This document shows positions 54,724 to 64,000 of a stretch of DNA of 64,000 nucleotides, one piece after another. This DNA comes from Nephrocerus scutellatus (Eukaryota; Arthropoda; Insecta; Diptera; Pipunculidae). The stretch spans positions 43,946,018-44,010,017 of the forward strand of contig OX352762.1 of assembly GCA_947095585.1 (NCBI GenBank), in the 5' to 3' direction. The notes below the pieces were generated by a model that worked only from the letters and a program-made list of their open reading frames with translations, did not search any database and was not told the DNA's origin. Positions within the stretch are counted from its first letter, which is position 1. Each line of letters begins with the position of its first letter. A program made the translations under genes and the position numbers.

Positions 54724-56179
54724 TTTTCTTTCGAGGCTTTTCATAACATCATGTGCGGGAGATACCCAAATATTGGATTACTCCAATTCCCAATTAGTTA
54801 CCATACATACGGGTGTGGCAAAACTACAGACAGGATCATTTAAGCTAATTCATGTCATAAACCCTCGATTGTACGAAACTCTTCTTGACGAGCTGGAGCA
54901 AACAATTAAGCTAAACGTTAATAATAATCATCCCATTTTTCCCTTCCTTTCCCATGAAATAATTCAGATAAAAAGCCATATAAGTAGACTTAAGCCAAAC
55001 AATAGACAAAAACGGTCACTGGATTTCATAGGAACGGCATGGAAGTGGATTGCCGGAAATCCTGACCACCAAGATTATAATATATTAGTTGATAAAATAA
55101 ACAACGTTCTAAAAAATAATAACAAGCAAATCATAATCAATAAATTATCAGTACAAAAAATTATTGAAATCAGAAATGTAACAAATGAAATACTTAAAAT
55201 GATAAAGTCTAACGAAAGTGTTAAAAACGAATTAATTTTAAATTTTAAATATAGACTAGAATTAATTAAAGAAGAGATTGTCAATATTGAATATGCAATC
55301 CATTGGGCTAAGGCCAATATAATAAATTCCTTTATTTTATCAAATTCCGAAATTAATATGACAGAAAATATTCTTAAGAATGAGAACATTCCTTATGTAA
55401 ACATAGACGAAGCGTTAGAATTTGCTGAAACAAGAATAGCATCCGATAGTAAAAATATAATTTATATTGTAAGTCTACCAACAACTAAAGTAGAATCTTG
55501 TGAAAAAAATTTAATCAAAGCTGTTAAAAAAGGAAGTTTAATTAATAAAATAAGTTTTAATTCAATTTTACAATGCAACAAAAACCTTTATGGCATAAAA
55601 ACTAATTGTAAATCTTATAATAAGCTATCTATATGTCCTTCAGACAACGTCGTGAACACAAGCAACACCTCATGCATACCGAACCTACTTAATAGCCGCC
55701 CACCTAATTGCACCACAATAAATAACCAGCACATCCCGGCAGTTGAAGAAGTCCTTCCAGGAATAATGTTTTTAAACCAATATGATGGACCAATAAACAT
55801 AAACAATGACATGGTACAACTTAATGGAACATTCATTATACGATATCATAACTCAACAATAGAAATCGGCGATATCATCTACACATCACGTGAATCCACT
55901 TACAGCAACCCCTTGCCAGCCATCCTGCAACCAGCCTCCACATCCAAGGAAATCAAGGAAGTGCTATCACTGGAAATGGTAAAGGAACTCAATATTAACA
56001 ATACCAAACATATCAACCTATTAAGCAAGCAAAATAAAATCAGTCTCGCCACCAACTTTGGACTTTCACTCTTGGTAGTAGCAATAATCATAGTCATCGT
56101 TTCTAAAAATGTTATGCGAAAAGGTCCTTACAAATCAATACAGTTATCAACGAAAATAAAAATGATCAACAGATTTTAA
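54695..56179 (+). CDS. env: Element 2 Env-like protein (494 aa)
   Basis: An open frame overlapping the end of pol by about 28 bases; in the group it is made from a spliced mRNA. It has an N-terminal hydrophobic signal-like stretch, a basic furin-type site (RQKR) followed by a conserved hydrophobic segment, several N-glycosylation sequons, Cys residues in the second half, and one C-terminal membrane segment (FGLSLLVVAIIIVIVS) with a short tail. This matches F-like fusion glycoproteins of insect errantiviruses. The frame is uninterrupted, but whether it is functional cannot be judged from sequence. Confidence 0.85.
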   Translation: MFTKVILRVNFLSRLFITSCAGDTQILDYSNSQLVTIHTGVAKLQTGSFKLIHVINPRLYETLLDELEQTIKLNVNNNHPIFPFLSHEIIQIKSHISRLKPNNRQKRSLDFIGTAWKWIAGNPDHQDYNILVDKINNVLKNNNKQIIINKLSVQKIIEIRNVTNEILKMIKSNESVKNELILNFKYRLELIKEEIVNIEYAIHWAKANIINSFILSNSEINMTENILKNENIPYVNIDEALEFAETRIASDSKNIIYIVSLPTTKVESCEKNLIKAVKKGSLINKISFNSILQCNKNLYGIKTNCKSYNKLSICPSDNVVNTSNTSCIPNLLNSRPPNCTTINNQHIPAVEEVLPGIMFLNQYDGPININNDMVQLNGTFIIRYHNSTIEIGDIIYTSRESTYSNPLPAILQPASTSKEIKEVLSLEMVKELNINNTKHINLLSKQNKISLATNFGLSLLVVAIIIVIVSKNVMRKGPYKSIQLSTKIKMINRF

Positions 56180-56299
56180 ATGCAGTTCCAAACCTCCCCT
56201 CGGTACAGGACGAGAAACCCTCAACATCACCAAGATCGAACTTCCATCAATTCCAACACCTTTGGAAACCAATGACCTCAAACGAGGACGTTTGAATTT

Positions 56300-56310
56300 A
56301 AGAAGGGAGG
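56300..56310 (+). promoter_or_regulatory. Element 2 polypurine tract
   Basis: AAGAAGGGAGG immediately upstream of the 3' LTR. Confidence 0.8.
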
Positions 56311-56618
56311 AGTTAACTCAGCACAAATTATATTTCGCCAAAATTATCAAATGGAAAAATTCCAAAGAATTTTCCCACAAAATTGTGCACTTCTGCTGAC
56401 GTATCGGATTGCAGCTCGCAATCGCGAATTTAGCTGATTATGGGATACGACGGGAAATTGCACATCCGTCGCATGGGCAACAAAGCAAAAGGTGAAGCTT
56501 ACGTTCTAGGTATAATTCAATTGTTATTTTAGTCTTTAATTTTAAGTCATGTAATAAGCACGAAAGGTGCAATAAAAATATATTTTTTTTAGAAAAGTCA
56601 ACGCAACGACTTTTAACT
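56311..56618 (+). repeat. Element 2 3' LTR (308 bp)
   Basis: Matches the 5' LTR except for the extra 36-base segment; otherwise no difference was noticed. It is followed by TATA of the target-site duplication. Confidence 0.93.
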
Positions 56619-56851
56619 TATATCCACAAGATACACACCACCCAAATAAATACAATAAAGAACTCTAATTTATGACGACACCAATGCACAATCTAAAAGT
56701 CAATACAAATACCGCACTCACTCACAAAACCATAAATTACATAACAAGATAAACAAAGCACACGCGTTCGGCAAACACCGACACGGTGAACTATGAATCA
56801 TTTGCATTTGCATCGTGCCCTACTATAGCATAAGTATTTCAAGTGCATCAA
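56619..56851 (+). repeat. X 3' LTR, piece 2
   Basis: Starts TATATCCACAAGATACACACC and ends AAGTGCATCAA. TCAA at 56848-56851 is the duplicated target of element 3, repeated at 63577-63580. Confidence 0.88.
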
Positions 56852-57240
56852 AGTTAAGGTATTTGAGTCGCGCAGCTCCAAAAAAAATAACAACACGTCC
56901 AGTTAGAGGTCGAATCAGAACAACCAATAATTTATTTATTGCGTATATTTATAATTTTACAAATTTGCTTTCAATAATACTTATTCTAGGAATTACAAAG
57001 TTACAAATTATGCTTATGCTATTGTTTTCGTTTTAATAATTCTTATTCTAAGAATTATTAAATCAAGAATATTACTTCTGCAAATTATGCTTACTCTACA
57101 GTCTACATAAGCTAATAACAAAACAATATTGCAACACGGGAAATTGGGTGTCTGGGCAGGTGAAATATTATGCAGTGTCATCGGTAAAGGGAATTATGTG
57201 GAAACGCAGTAAAAGGCAACGACCGATATTTGTGTTAACT
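56852..57240 (-). repeat. Element 3 3' LTR (389 bp)
   Basis: Differs from the other LTR by a 12-base indel near 57210 and a handful of substitutions. Its AGTT...AACT ends are inverted as in element 2. Confidence 0.92.
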
Positions 57241-57252
57241 CCCCCCTTCTTA
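57241..57252 (-). promoter_or_regulatory. Element 3 polypurine tract
   Basis: On the minus strand, TTAAGAAGGGGGG immediately precedes the 3' LTR. Confidence 0.75.
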
Positions 57253-57259
57253 AGTATCA

Positions 57260-58632
57260 GCGTCCCGCTGATCAAAAGTTTATCTTAATGGGTTCTAGAT
57301 TTGAAATTTTAAAAGTGGCATCAAGGGGTTCGTTTTGTTTTTTAAATTTCAAACAAAAGATTAGAATAAGATTTAGCAATATACTTATTAATAGGATGGT
57401 TATATCTGAGCCTATTGAGAGAGCCGTATAAGATGAAAAATGGGATAATTTTTTAACGTTGTCCAAATGAAGTTTGTGAAGATACTGGAGATCTAATCTC
57501 ATACCACTTTCCGTCAGGTTATTATATAGTAATGGAGGTAAAATATGGTATGATCGACTTTCCCAATTTGTGTATTTAATGTTATCTAATTCAATTGATT
57601 CATTTTGAAAATTAATTAGGAAAGTGCCGTTAAGGATTCTATTGATTCGACTGTATGAAAGATTGCCGTAGTAGTTAGTTAAGAATAAGGTACCCTCATT
57701 TATGAGTTCGGCAATTGGTTTATTTTGAAATTGGTAATTACATGTTGCATCTTCGCTATTTAAGAGCTTAATAATGCAATCGCTAGTTTTTGAAGTTGAT
57801 TTTTTCTACAGATAGTCGTATCTTGTATTACGGTACATTTTTCTCTGACACCAAACTTTGTTGTTTGGGATATAAACAAGTTAAAAAAGTCTAGATCTAT
57901 CCTTTTGTTGTTTTTACTGTTGATCGTATTATGATGTTGTTAAACACTACCTCTTCCGTTTGGGGCAAGCAAATAACGTATAATAGGAGATTATCTTTTA
58001 TTACCATGATGGGTTCAGAATATTCGAAGTTCGTTCTTAAAAGGAAGTGTTCCTGTTTTGGAAAGTAAGTCAGCAATATCAGCCTTGTTTAGTAAATTTG
58101 AATTAACTATACTTTTTTTGGCAAGTTGTCCTGCTAAAACTATTTCTCCGATTTCGTCTTTAAGTAGACCAAGCTTGTTAAAAACTATTTGTTCATATTT
58201 TCCTGTATTATTTGTGTCTAAAATTTCGGTTATTCTACTATATTTATCTATTAGGTTATTGCTTAATTTGCTGAAGCGCTGATTTACTTGATATTGCTTA
58301 TTTTTATTACTAATAAGTTCATTGCTTTTTGCCAAAATGTTATCACAGTCTGTCGCGGATCCTATCCAGTTTATTGATCTTTTAGTCTTCCTTAGATTTT
58401 TTCCTTGTAGTTGCTCCATTAGGTTGTCTATTTTAGAAAGTTGGTGATTTAATTGTTGTAAATAAGGATTTGTTTTAAGGATATTGTGGTGCACATCTGC
58501 TCTTAGGCCATCTATTATTTCTTCGTAATCGGTAAGGTTTATGGTATGTATTATTTTATAGTTTCCGTTTATTATTCTTCCCGTTCCTTGTTTCACTGCA
58601 ATGAGAGGGCTATTGTACTCGTAGACGTTCAC
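57260..58632 (-). pseudogene. env: Element 3 Env-like protein, broken
   Basis: The minus-strand frame from 58632 runs 205 codons (LIAVKQGTGRIINGNYKIIH, a KTKR site followed by SINWIGSA). Compared with element 2, several residues after that site are missing in frame. The frame ends near 58015 and the middle part is scattered over frames. The C-terminal membrane segment (ILLISILLNLILIFCLKF) is in a separate frame at 57272-57502. It is a relic of an F-like envelope gene. Confidence 0.83.
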
Positions 58633-58655
58633 AACGGCTTCTGCACATAAGGGGA

Positions 58656-60016
58656 TTAATCTGAAATGGGAGGTTTGTTTTTGAGGTGAGACTTATGTAC
58701 TCGTTTTCCATTGGTTGTTGTTACTGTAACGGTGTTATCTAATCCTACAGTTTCTTTATGATATATGGGTTTTTCTTTTGCCTTTATTTGTTTATTTCTT
58801 TTATATACTGTTTCACCAGGATTGTAGTTTCTTGGTGGAGACCTTTTTTGATTGTGTCTGTTGATCTGATTCCTTTGATTACGTAAAATTTCGTATCTTA
58901 AATCAGTGTTGATTATGTTTTTAAAATCTGTTAAATTCTGATAATTTATTCTCTGACTTCTTCCAAAGAAGATATCGGCAGGATTCTTTTTTGTTACCGA
59001 GTGGATTGTATTGTTATATCTGTCTACTGCTATATTAATTATTTCTTTAATCGAATAGTCTGGGAATTCTCTTTGAAGACATCTTATTATTTCAATAATA
59101 GTTGAGTGTACTCTTTCCACAGCTCCATTGACCTCACTTTTTTGCAGGGGGGCTAGGTAGAGAGTTACTCCGAGACCTTCTATATAATTAAGGATGATTG
59201 GGCTTATAAAACTACTTTCATTGTCAGTTACCAGTATCTTTGGGAAAGTAAAGAAATGCAATAATTTTATTATTCTGTTTCTAACGTGTAAAACTGATTT
59301 ATTTTTAATGTGAAAAAATTTTGTGAATTTTGAAAATTTGTCCACACATGTTATGAATTTTTCTCTTTTAATTTCGATGATGTCCATATGTAATATCTCG
59401 GTTGGATATGATGGAATTGGAGTTGGTTGCAATTCAGGTTTTGGTGGATGTCTGTCATATTTGTTAGAACAACAAACATCACAAGAGTCGGTATATTTTT
59501 TATTAGTTTGTTCATTTGAGGGAAATAGTATTTTTCTAAAATTTGTTCCCTGTTTTCCTTATGATTCCGGTGTGCGCGTTTGTGCTCGTCTTAAATTATT
59601 TTCAGTTTATTTTCCTCATTTGCGATATCCGTAACTACTCTTTGCGTGATTCTAATTTTAAAGTGAGAAAAAAACTCTCTATATACTTCTCCTAACAATG
59701 GAATAATGTGTTCTGGTATTTTAATTCCATTCAGTATATTTGGATTTAGTTTTTCTTTTAAAATTTGAGCTAGGTTGTCTTTATCGAAAGATTGTAATCT
59801 TATATAATGCCTGTGGAATTTAGGATGTGGTTGTTCATAGCAAATCATATCGTTTCCTTCAGAAAAAATTAACTGGTTTCTAAAGACGCTATCTTCTTCT
59901 GCACTGTGTTGTGTTCCAGAAGAAGTTAGAACGTTTAATTCCGTTGGAAGTCTTGAGAGGGCATCCGCTACAACCTTTGTTCTACCTGGTTTATATATAA
60001 GGGAATAATTAAACTC
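58656..60016 (-). pseudogene. pol: Element 3 RNase H end and integrase, interrupted
   Basis: On the minus strand, in order: the end of RNase H (VVADALSRL-type stretch near 59960), a linker (PHPKFHRHYIRLQSFDKDNL), integrase zinc region (DSCDVCCSNKYDRHPPKPEL in a shifted frame near 59450-59490), then a 258-codon frame with LHMDIIEIKREKFITCVDKF (Asp), ILVTDNESSFISP (Asp), SEVNGAVERVHSTI (Glu) and the tail PIYHKETVGLDN. Frameshifts near 59850, 59600 and 59490 break it from the upstream RT. Confidence 0.86.
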
Positions 60017-62308
60017 TTAAATTTTTGCCTTCCACCTTTTGAGTTTTGCATTATTATTGCGGTTACTCAAGGCAAATGTTAAAGGCTGATGATCTGTTAA
60101 GCTTTTTATGCACTTGGCTCCATAAAGGTACGTCCTAAGCTTATCGAGTGACCAAACGATTGCTAGTAATTCCTTCTCGATTACTGAATAGTTTTCTTCA
60201 ACTTTGGTTAGTGACCTGGATATAAATGTGATAGGTCTATCCTTGCCCATTTCTCCTTGGGATAGAACGGCTCCAATTGCAAAATTAGAGGCATCCGTTG
60301 TTAGAATGAATGGCATTTCAAAGTTTGGGAAAACTAAAATGTCTGAGGACACGAGCATTTCCTTAAGGTTTGTAAATGCTTTCAGAGCTTGATCGTCAAG
60401 GTGTACTTCCTTTTTTCTTGATTGATTTGCCTTTATTTGAGCATTCAATCCCCTAGTTAGGTTTGTCAAAGGCTTAGCTATTTTTGCAAAGTCTTTAATA
60501 AACTTTCGATAGTACGATGCTAGACCAAGAAAGCTCTTTAGGTCTTTAAGATTTTGTGGTGCTGGAATTTTTTGGATTGCAGCAATTTTTTTCGGGTCTG
60601 CACGTATTCCTTCCTGAGTAATTATGTACCCTAAGAAATCCACTTCGGATCTCAAAAATTTAGATTGTTCTAAATTTACTCTTAAGTTGGCTTTTCCCAG
60701 AAATGAAAAAACCTCGTCAAGATTTCTATTATGCTCGTCCCGGTTCTTTCCGAAGACGATTATATCGTCTATATAGACGTAGCACATCTTCCCGATAAGT
60801 GGTTTTAACACATCATTGATCATACGCTGAAAAATTGCAGGAGCATTTTTTAAACCAAACGGGAGTCGAGTAAACTCGTATTTTCCGTTTGCCGTGGAAA
60901 ATGCAGTTTTTGGAATGTCACTAGTTTTCATTTTTATTTGATGAAAACCAGAAGTTAGGTCAAGAGTTGTGAAGAATTTGCATTCTCCAAGACTTGCTAG
61001 GGTGTTCGTAATGTCCGGGATAGGGTATGCGTCTGGGATAGTAATTGCGTCAAGACGCTTAAAATCTATAACTAGCCTGTATTGTTTTTCTCCTGCTGAA
61101 TTAGCCTTCTTCGGGACAATCCAGAGAGGAAAGTTGTACGGGCTTTTGGATGGTCTAATAATACCATCTGCAAATATTTTCTCAATTTGATTTTCTACTT
61201 CTGACCTCAAATTAGCTGGATAGGGGTACGGCTTTGTGTAGACCGGTTCAGACGTTGTAGTTTTTATTTCTGCACGGACACTTGTATCGATTGCTTCACA
61301 ATCAGCAATGGTACCAAAAAGTTTGTCATGTTTTTTCATGATGTTCTGAATTTCATTTTCAATGTCAGTGTTTGTTTGTACGCTGTTGACTTGTTTGGAA
61401 TATTTTGCCTTTAGTTTTATTTTTATGTTAGGACTTATGTGCAAGATACTGTTTTTCCTATCAATCACAGCCTTCAAATTCCTCAAAGTATCGTCTCCTA
61501 TTATTCCGTCAAACGATTTTAAGCCAGGGAGAACGAAGAAATCTAGTATACTGTTATTACCTAGGCTTCTAAAAAAGGGACCACTTATTTTGTGGGTGAT
61601 CTCAAGCTGTCCCGCAGCTGATTGTATTTTAAACGGTGTTTTAATAGGTTTGGAATTTGTTGCAATTCTACTTGACACAAAGTTTTTGTTAGCTCCTGTG
61701 TCGATTAGGAATTTTAACGTTTTACCATCTCTGGTAACATAATTAATTTTTAATTTATTTATTAACAAGGAAAGTTGATGATTGACTCTTGCATAGAACT
61801 CGTCTATACTTTGTCTTCCTTGATTCATTGAATTGAGCTCGTGTTCAAGGGTACGAACGTCACGTTTATCTGCGTAATGCAGGGATAAACATTTTTTAAT
61901 TTTTGACCAATCGTCGTCAAAAATATTGTACGAAATAAGGGCAGTATCGGCTGGGCCTCTAATTTTCTGTCTTATATGTTGTATGATTGCCCTGTAAATG
62001 GGCTTAAGTTTGACTATCTCGTAGTCTTTTAATATGGATTCAACGCTGTGGATCCATGAAATATAGTGAACTGGATTTCCGGCAAAAATTTGCAAGTCTA
62101 TAACGCAGTCAGGGAGTTTCCTAATATCTATAAGGTCTTGCTCACTTTTTGGAAGAGCTAGGGTTGCAGGAGGGGTTTGGGAAGTATTTTGAGGAGGGCT
62201 GACTCTGCATTCGAGTTGTTGCAAACGGGTATTAATTAGCTTGATTTGCTCCATTTGAGCATTTACAGCCCCAGTTAGCTGGGTTATTAAATCTTTCACT
62301 TGTTCCAT
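60017..62308 (-). CDS. gag-pol: Element 3 deletion-fused Gag-Protease-RT-RNase H (763 codons)
   Basis: One uninterrupted frame. Residues 1-~205 are the N-terminal half of Gag (coiled-coil-like start, KLPDCVIDLQIFAGNPVHYI, GPADTALISYNIFDDDW, CLSLHYADKRDVRTLEHEL). At LLINKLKINYVTRDGKTLKF the protein passes straight into protease (LKFLIDTGANKNFV), so the C-terminal half of Gag and the normal frameshift junction are gone. RT follows (YRLVIDFKRLD, FTRLPFGLKNAPAIF, CYVYIDDIIVFGKN), then RNase H ([40 protein letters not shown]). It ends at a stop inside RNase H. All RT catalytic motifs are intact. It is a chimeric deletion derivative, not the normal polyprotein. Confidence 0.88.
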   Translation of the reverse strand: MEQVKDLITQLTGAVNAQMEQIKLINTRLQQLECRVSPPQNTSQTPPATLALPKSEQDLIDIRKLPDCVIDLQIFAGNPVHYISWIHSVESILKDYEIVKLKPIYRAIIQHIRQKIRGPADTALISYNIFDDDWSKIKKCLSLHYADKRDVRTLEHELNSMNQGRQSIDEFYARVNHQLSLLINKLKINYVTRDGKTLKFLIDTGANKNFVSSRIATNSKPIKTPFKIQSAAGQLEITHKISGPFFRSLGNNSILDFFVLPGLKSFDGIIGDDTLRNLKAVIDRKNSILHISPNIKIKLKAKYSKQVNSVQTNTDIENEIQNIMKKHDKLFGTIADCEAIDTSVRAEIKTTTSEPVYTKPYPYPANLRSEVENQIEKIFADGIIRPSKSPYNFPLWIVPKKANSAGEKQYRLVIDFKRLDAITIPDAYPIPDITNTLASLGECKFFTTLDLTSGFHQIKMKTSDIPKTAFSTANGKYEFTRLPFGLKNAPAIFQRMINDVLKPLIGKMCYVYIDDIIVFGKNRDEHNRNLDEVFSFLGKANLRVNLEQSKFLRSEVDFLGYIITQEGIRADPKKIAAIQKIPAPQNLKDLKSFLGLASYYRKFIKDFAKIAKPLTNLTRGLNAQIKANQSRKKEVHLDDQALKAFTNLKEMLVSSDILVFPNFEMPFILTTDASNFAIGAVLSQGEMGKDRPITFISRSLTKVEENYSVIEKELLAIVWSLDKLRTYLYGAKCIKSLTDHQPLTFALSNRNNNAKLKRWKAKI

Positions 62309-63159
62309 TTTTTCAAATTAATAACTTGGTTTGTTACTTGTGTAATAACTCTAACTTTTTTCACTTTATAAAATATATTATTTTGAAATAATGATTGTAT
62401 ATATTTTAATATCAAGGTTTATATAACTTGGTTTGTTGCTTCTTTTATACTTGTATAATAATTCTTACTCTTTTCAATCTATATAGTATTTAGTATATAT
62501 ATTTGGTGTATTTAAATATCAAGGTTTATACATTTTTATTTTGAAAAAGAAATTTATTTTAAATTCTTGTGGCTAAACTAATAGGTAAGATTAATATATA
62601 AAATTAAAATAATCGCTTACAGCAAACATACAGCCAACAGCATCTTGTTTAAATCCTTTTGGGCAGTCCGTTTTGTCCTTTTTAGCGTTGCTTACTTGGG
62701 AACGGGATGTGTCACGTTCGGTCCGGTTATCTGATTATCTCTGATGATCCTGTAATGGTCCCCTGATGTTTTTTCGATGGCTCTCTGATGATTTTCGGGT
62801 GGTTCTCCGATGGTTATCTGCTGGTTTTCTGTGGTTCTATGATGATTCTTTGATGAGTTGGTTTTAGGCCTCTGGACACTGATAAAAACATTTTTCCTGG
62901 GCTTTCCAAAAGTGTTGTAACAAGGTCACCTTTCGCCTTTAATTAGTAGGGCCTTTATTGCCACTTCACACTGTTAATATAGCAAGGGTATTTTTTTATT
63001 AATAACCACTTCACTTTTTTAATAGGCAGGGTGTTTGTATTACGGGTGTTTTTACCACTTCACACTTTTTTATGATATCAATTTATCAATTTTAAAAGTA
63101 GGGAACACTTAGCACTATACACGACTTTTACTTTTTAATTTTTCGGGTTTAAAGACTTT
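62309..63159 (-). other. Element 3 leader with internal repeats
   Basis: Untranslated leader. On the plus strand it has two ~105-base direct repeats around AACTTGGTTTGTT (62325 and 62428), a cluster of TGATGATT/GGTTCTC-like strings (62740-62860) and three ACCACTTCAC strings (62960-63065). No gene. Confidence 0.7.
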
Positions 63160-63176
63160 TGTTTGCTCGGGCGCCA
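63160..63176 (-). promoter_or_regulatory. Element 3 primer-binding site
   Basis: On the minus strand TGGCGCCCGAGCAAAC abuts the 5' LTR. It shares its first 13 bases with the element 2 site, so the same tRNA is likely. Confidence 0.7.
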
Positions 63177-63576
63177 GTTAAGGTATTTGAGTCGCGCAGC
63201 TCCAAAAAAAATAACAACACGTCCAGTTAGAGGTCGAATCAGAACAACCAATAATTTTTTTATTGCGTATATTTATAATTTTACAAATTTGCTTTCAATA
63301 ATACTTATTCTAGGAATTACAAAGTTACAAATTATGCTTATGCTATTGTTTTCGTTTTAATAATTCCTATTCTAAGAATTATTAAATCAAGAATATTACT
63401 TCTGCAAATTATGCTTACTCTACAGTCTACATAAGCTAATAACAAAACAATATTGCAACACGGGAAATTGGGTGCCTGGGCAGGTGAAATATTATGCAGT
63501 GTCATCGGTAAAAGGAATTATATGGAAACGCAGTGTGGGATTGTGTAAAGGGCAACGACCGATATTTGTGTTAACT
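63176..63576 (-). repeat. Element 3 5' LTR (401 bp)
   Basis: Same ends as the 3' LTR; carries the 12 bases missing there (GTGGGATTGTGT). Confidence 0.92.
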
Positions 63577-63970
63577 TCAATAATGAGCACACTATTGTAT
63601 ATAACAAAACTATTTCAAGTGCATCGATGACGATGCACTGCATTATTAAATACATATTTTCTATTAGTAGATAAGAAACTTACATTGTTAGATTCACTAT
63701 AAAAGAGGTAGATTTTACCAAATAAAGACAGAGTTAATCATACATTCAGATTGAACGTATCTTTCACTTTCGACACGTCTTGCTGGGGATTTTTGGTGCT
63801 GAATGCAAGACAAGCTGAGTGCAGTTTACTACTTGGCAACTACACTATCACACATTTTACTTGACAGCAGTTTTACTATTACAGTATTCTAATAATCAGT
63901 ACGTGGCATATCTGCCATCTCTTTAACCTCCTATAAACTACAAGTACGTCACCTGAAACGTACCCTTACA
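63577..63970 (+). repeat. X 3' LTR, piece 3
   Basis: Starts with the duplicated TCAA and continues the LTR through the long-form stretch GTGCATCGATGACGATGCAC, the TATA box and AATAAA, to GTACCCTTACA. The last 30 bases of the window (63971-64000) lie outside the element and show nothing recognisable. Confidence 0.9.
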
Positions 63971-64000
63971 AAACAAGAAATTCTAAATTTACTTGGTAAT

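Larger units (their letters stand above)
49371..56618 (+). mobile_element. Errantivirus-like LTR retrotransposon (element 2), inserted in the X 3' LTR
   Basis: Complete element of 7.25 kb: LTRs 49371-49642 and 56311-56618, PBS, gag, pol, env and PPT. LTR ends are AGTTAAC...TTTTAACT and it is flanked by the 4-base duplication TATA. Gag-pol-env order, a -1 frameshift signal and an F-like env place it with insect errantiviruses (gypsy/17.6/297 group). Near-identical LTRs mark a recent insertion, but pol is broken, so it is defective. Confidence 0.93.
56852..63576 (-). mobile_element. Errantivirus-like LTR retrotransposon (element 3), inserted in the X 3' LTR
   Basis: Minus-strand element of 6.7 kb with LTRs 56852-57240 and 63176-63576 (ends AGTTAAGG...GTTAACT), flanked by TCAA. 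It has PBS, fused gag-pol, integrase, env and PPT. It is related to element 2 but not the same family: LTRs and protein sequences differ throughout. Internal deletions and frameshifts make it defective. Confidence 0.92.
41740..63970 (+). mobile_element. Gypsy-type LTR retrotransposon X, with nested insertions
   Basis: 5' LTR 41740-42358, leader, DNA transposon insert 42898-46322, gag-pol 46478-49212, a purine-rich tract (CAAAGGGTAAGGG, 49347-49359), and a 3' LTR in three pieces: 49360-49370, 56619-56851 and 63577-63970. The pieces sum to about 630 bp after removing target-site duplications, matching the LTR length. RNase H and integrase are gypsy-like (mdg3/micropia-like in style). The flanks of the two LTRs do not show a matching short duplication. 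Confidence 0.88.

Overview
This is eukaryotic, AT-rich repeat DNA, almost certainly insect and probably dipteran. The reasons are env-bearing gypsy-type (errantivirus-like) LTR elements, BEL/Pao elements, a jockey-type LINE, and a mitochondrial insert whose ND4 and cytochrome b read sensibly in the invertebrate mitochondrial code (TGA = Trp). I found no intact single-copy host gene, no tRNA or rRNA gene and no CRISPR array. Nearly every open frame belongs to a transposable element or is a chance frame in repeats. The window looks like pericentromeric, subtelomeric or piRNA-cluster-type heterochromatin.

Region I (1-17600) is a tandem array of three ~4.7-4.95 kb units (246-4923, 4924-9873, 9874-14624). 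Each unit has a T-poor (CAACAA-rich) UTR-like segment, the C-terminal part of a LINE reverse transcriptase, a decayed Ulp1/SENP-like (C48) SUMO-protease sequence followed by a Ser-rich linker and a charged C-terminal segment, a poly(A) signal, a second copy of the T-poor segment, a TATA-like promoter, a 62-bp satellite array, and the 3' tail of a jockey-type LINE inserted in the satellite. The third unit runs into the rest of that LINE (14381-17600, minus strand), so the ancestral order and the duplication breakpoint can be read directly.

Region II (17600-28965) holds a NUMT (ND4 minus, cytochrome b plus), a Foldback-like element whose long inverted arms are made of ~120-bp subrepeats and enclose BEL/Pao remains, a LINE RT fragment, and a second BEL/Pao pol that is interrupted by an unclassified repeat and by a 720-bp nested-palindrome MITE.

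Region III (28975-43458) is a 118-bp satellite array (29132-30580) followed by five ~2.7-kb macrosatellite units. Each unit holds spacer, one ~619-647-bp LTR of a gypsy-type element (here 'X'), its leader, the left end of a DNA transposon and 3-5 satellite monomers. Periods alternate (2717, 2621, 2717, 2627), which suggests dimeric amplification.

Region IV (41740-63970) is the founding X element: 5' LTR (the LTR of the fifth unit), leader, a 3.4-kb TIR DNA transposon (42898-46322, itself carrying a LINE RT fragment), a gag-pol with a large internal deletion, and a 3' LTR. Two env-bearing errantivirus-like elements have inserted into that single 3' LTR: element 2 (49371-56618, plus, TSD TATA) and element 3 (56852-63576, minus, TSD TCAA). 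Element 2 keeps full-length gag and env frames but a broken pol; element 3 has a deletion-fused gag-pol and a broken env.
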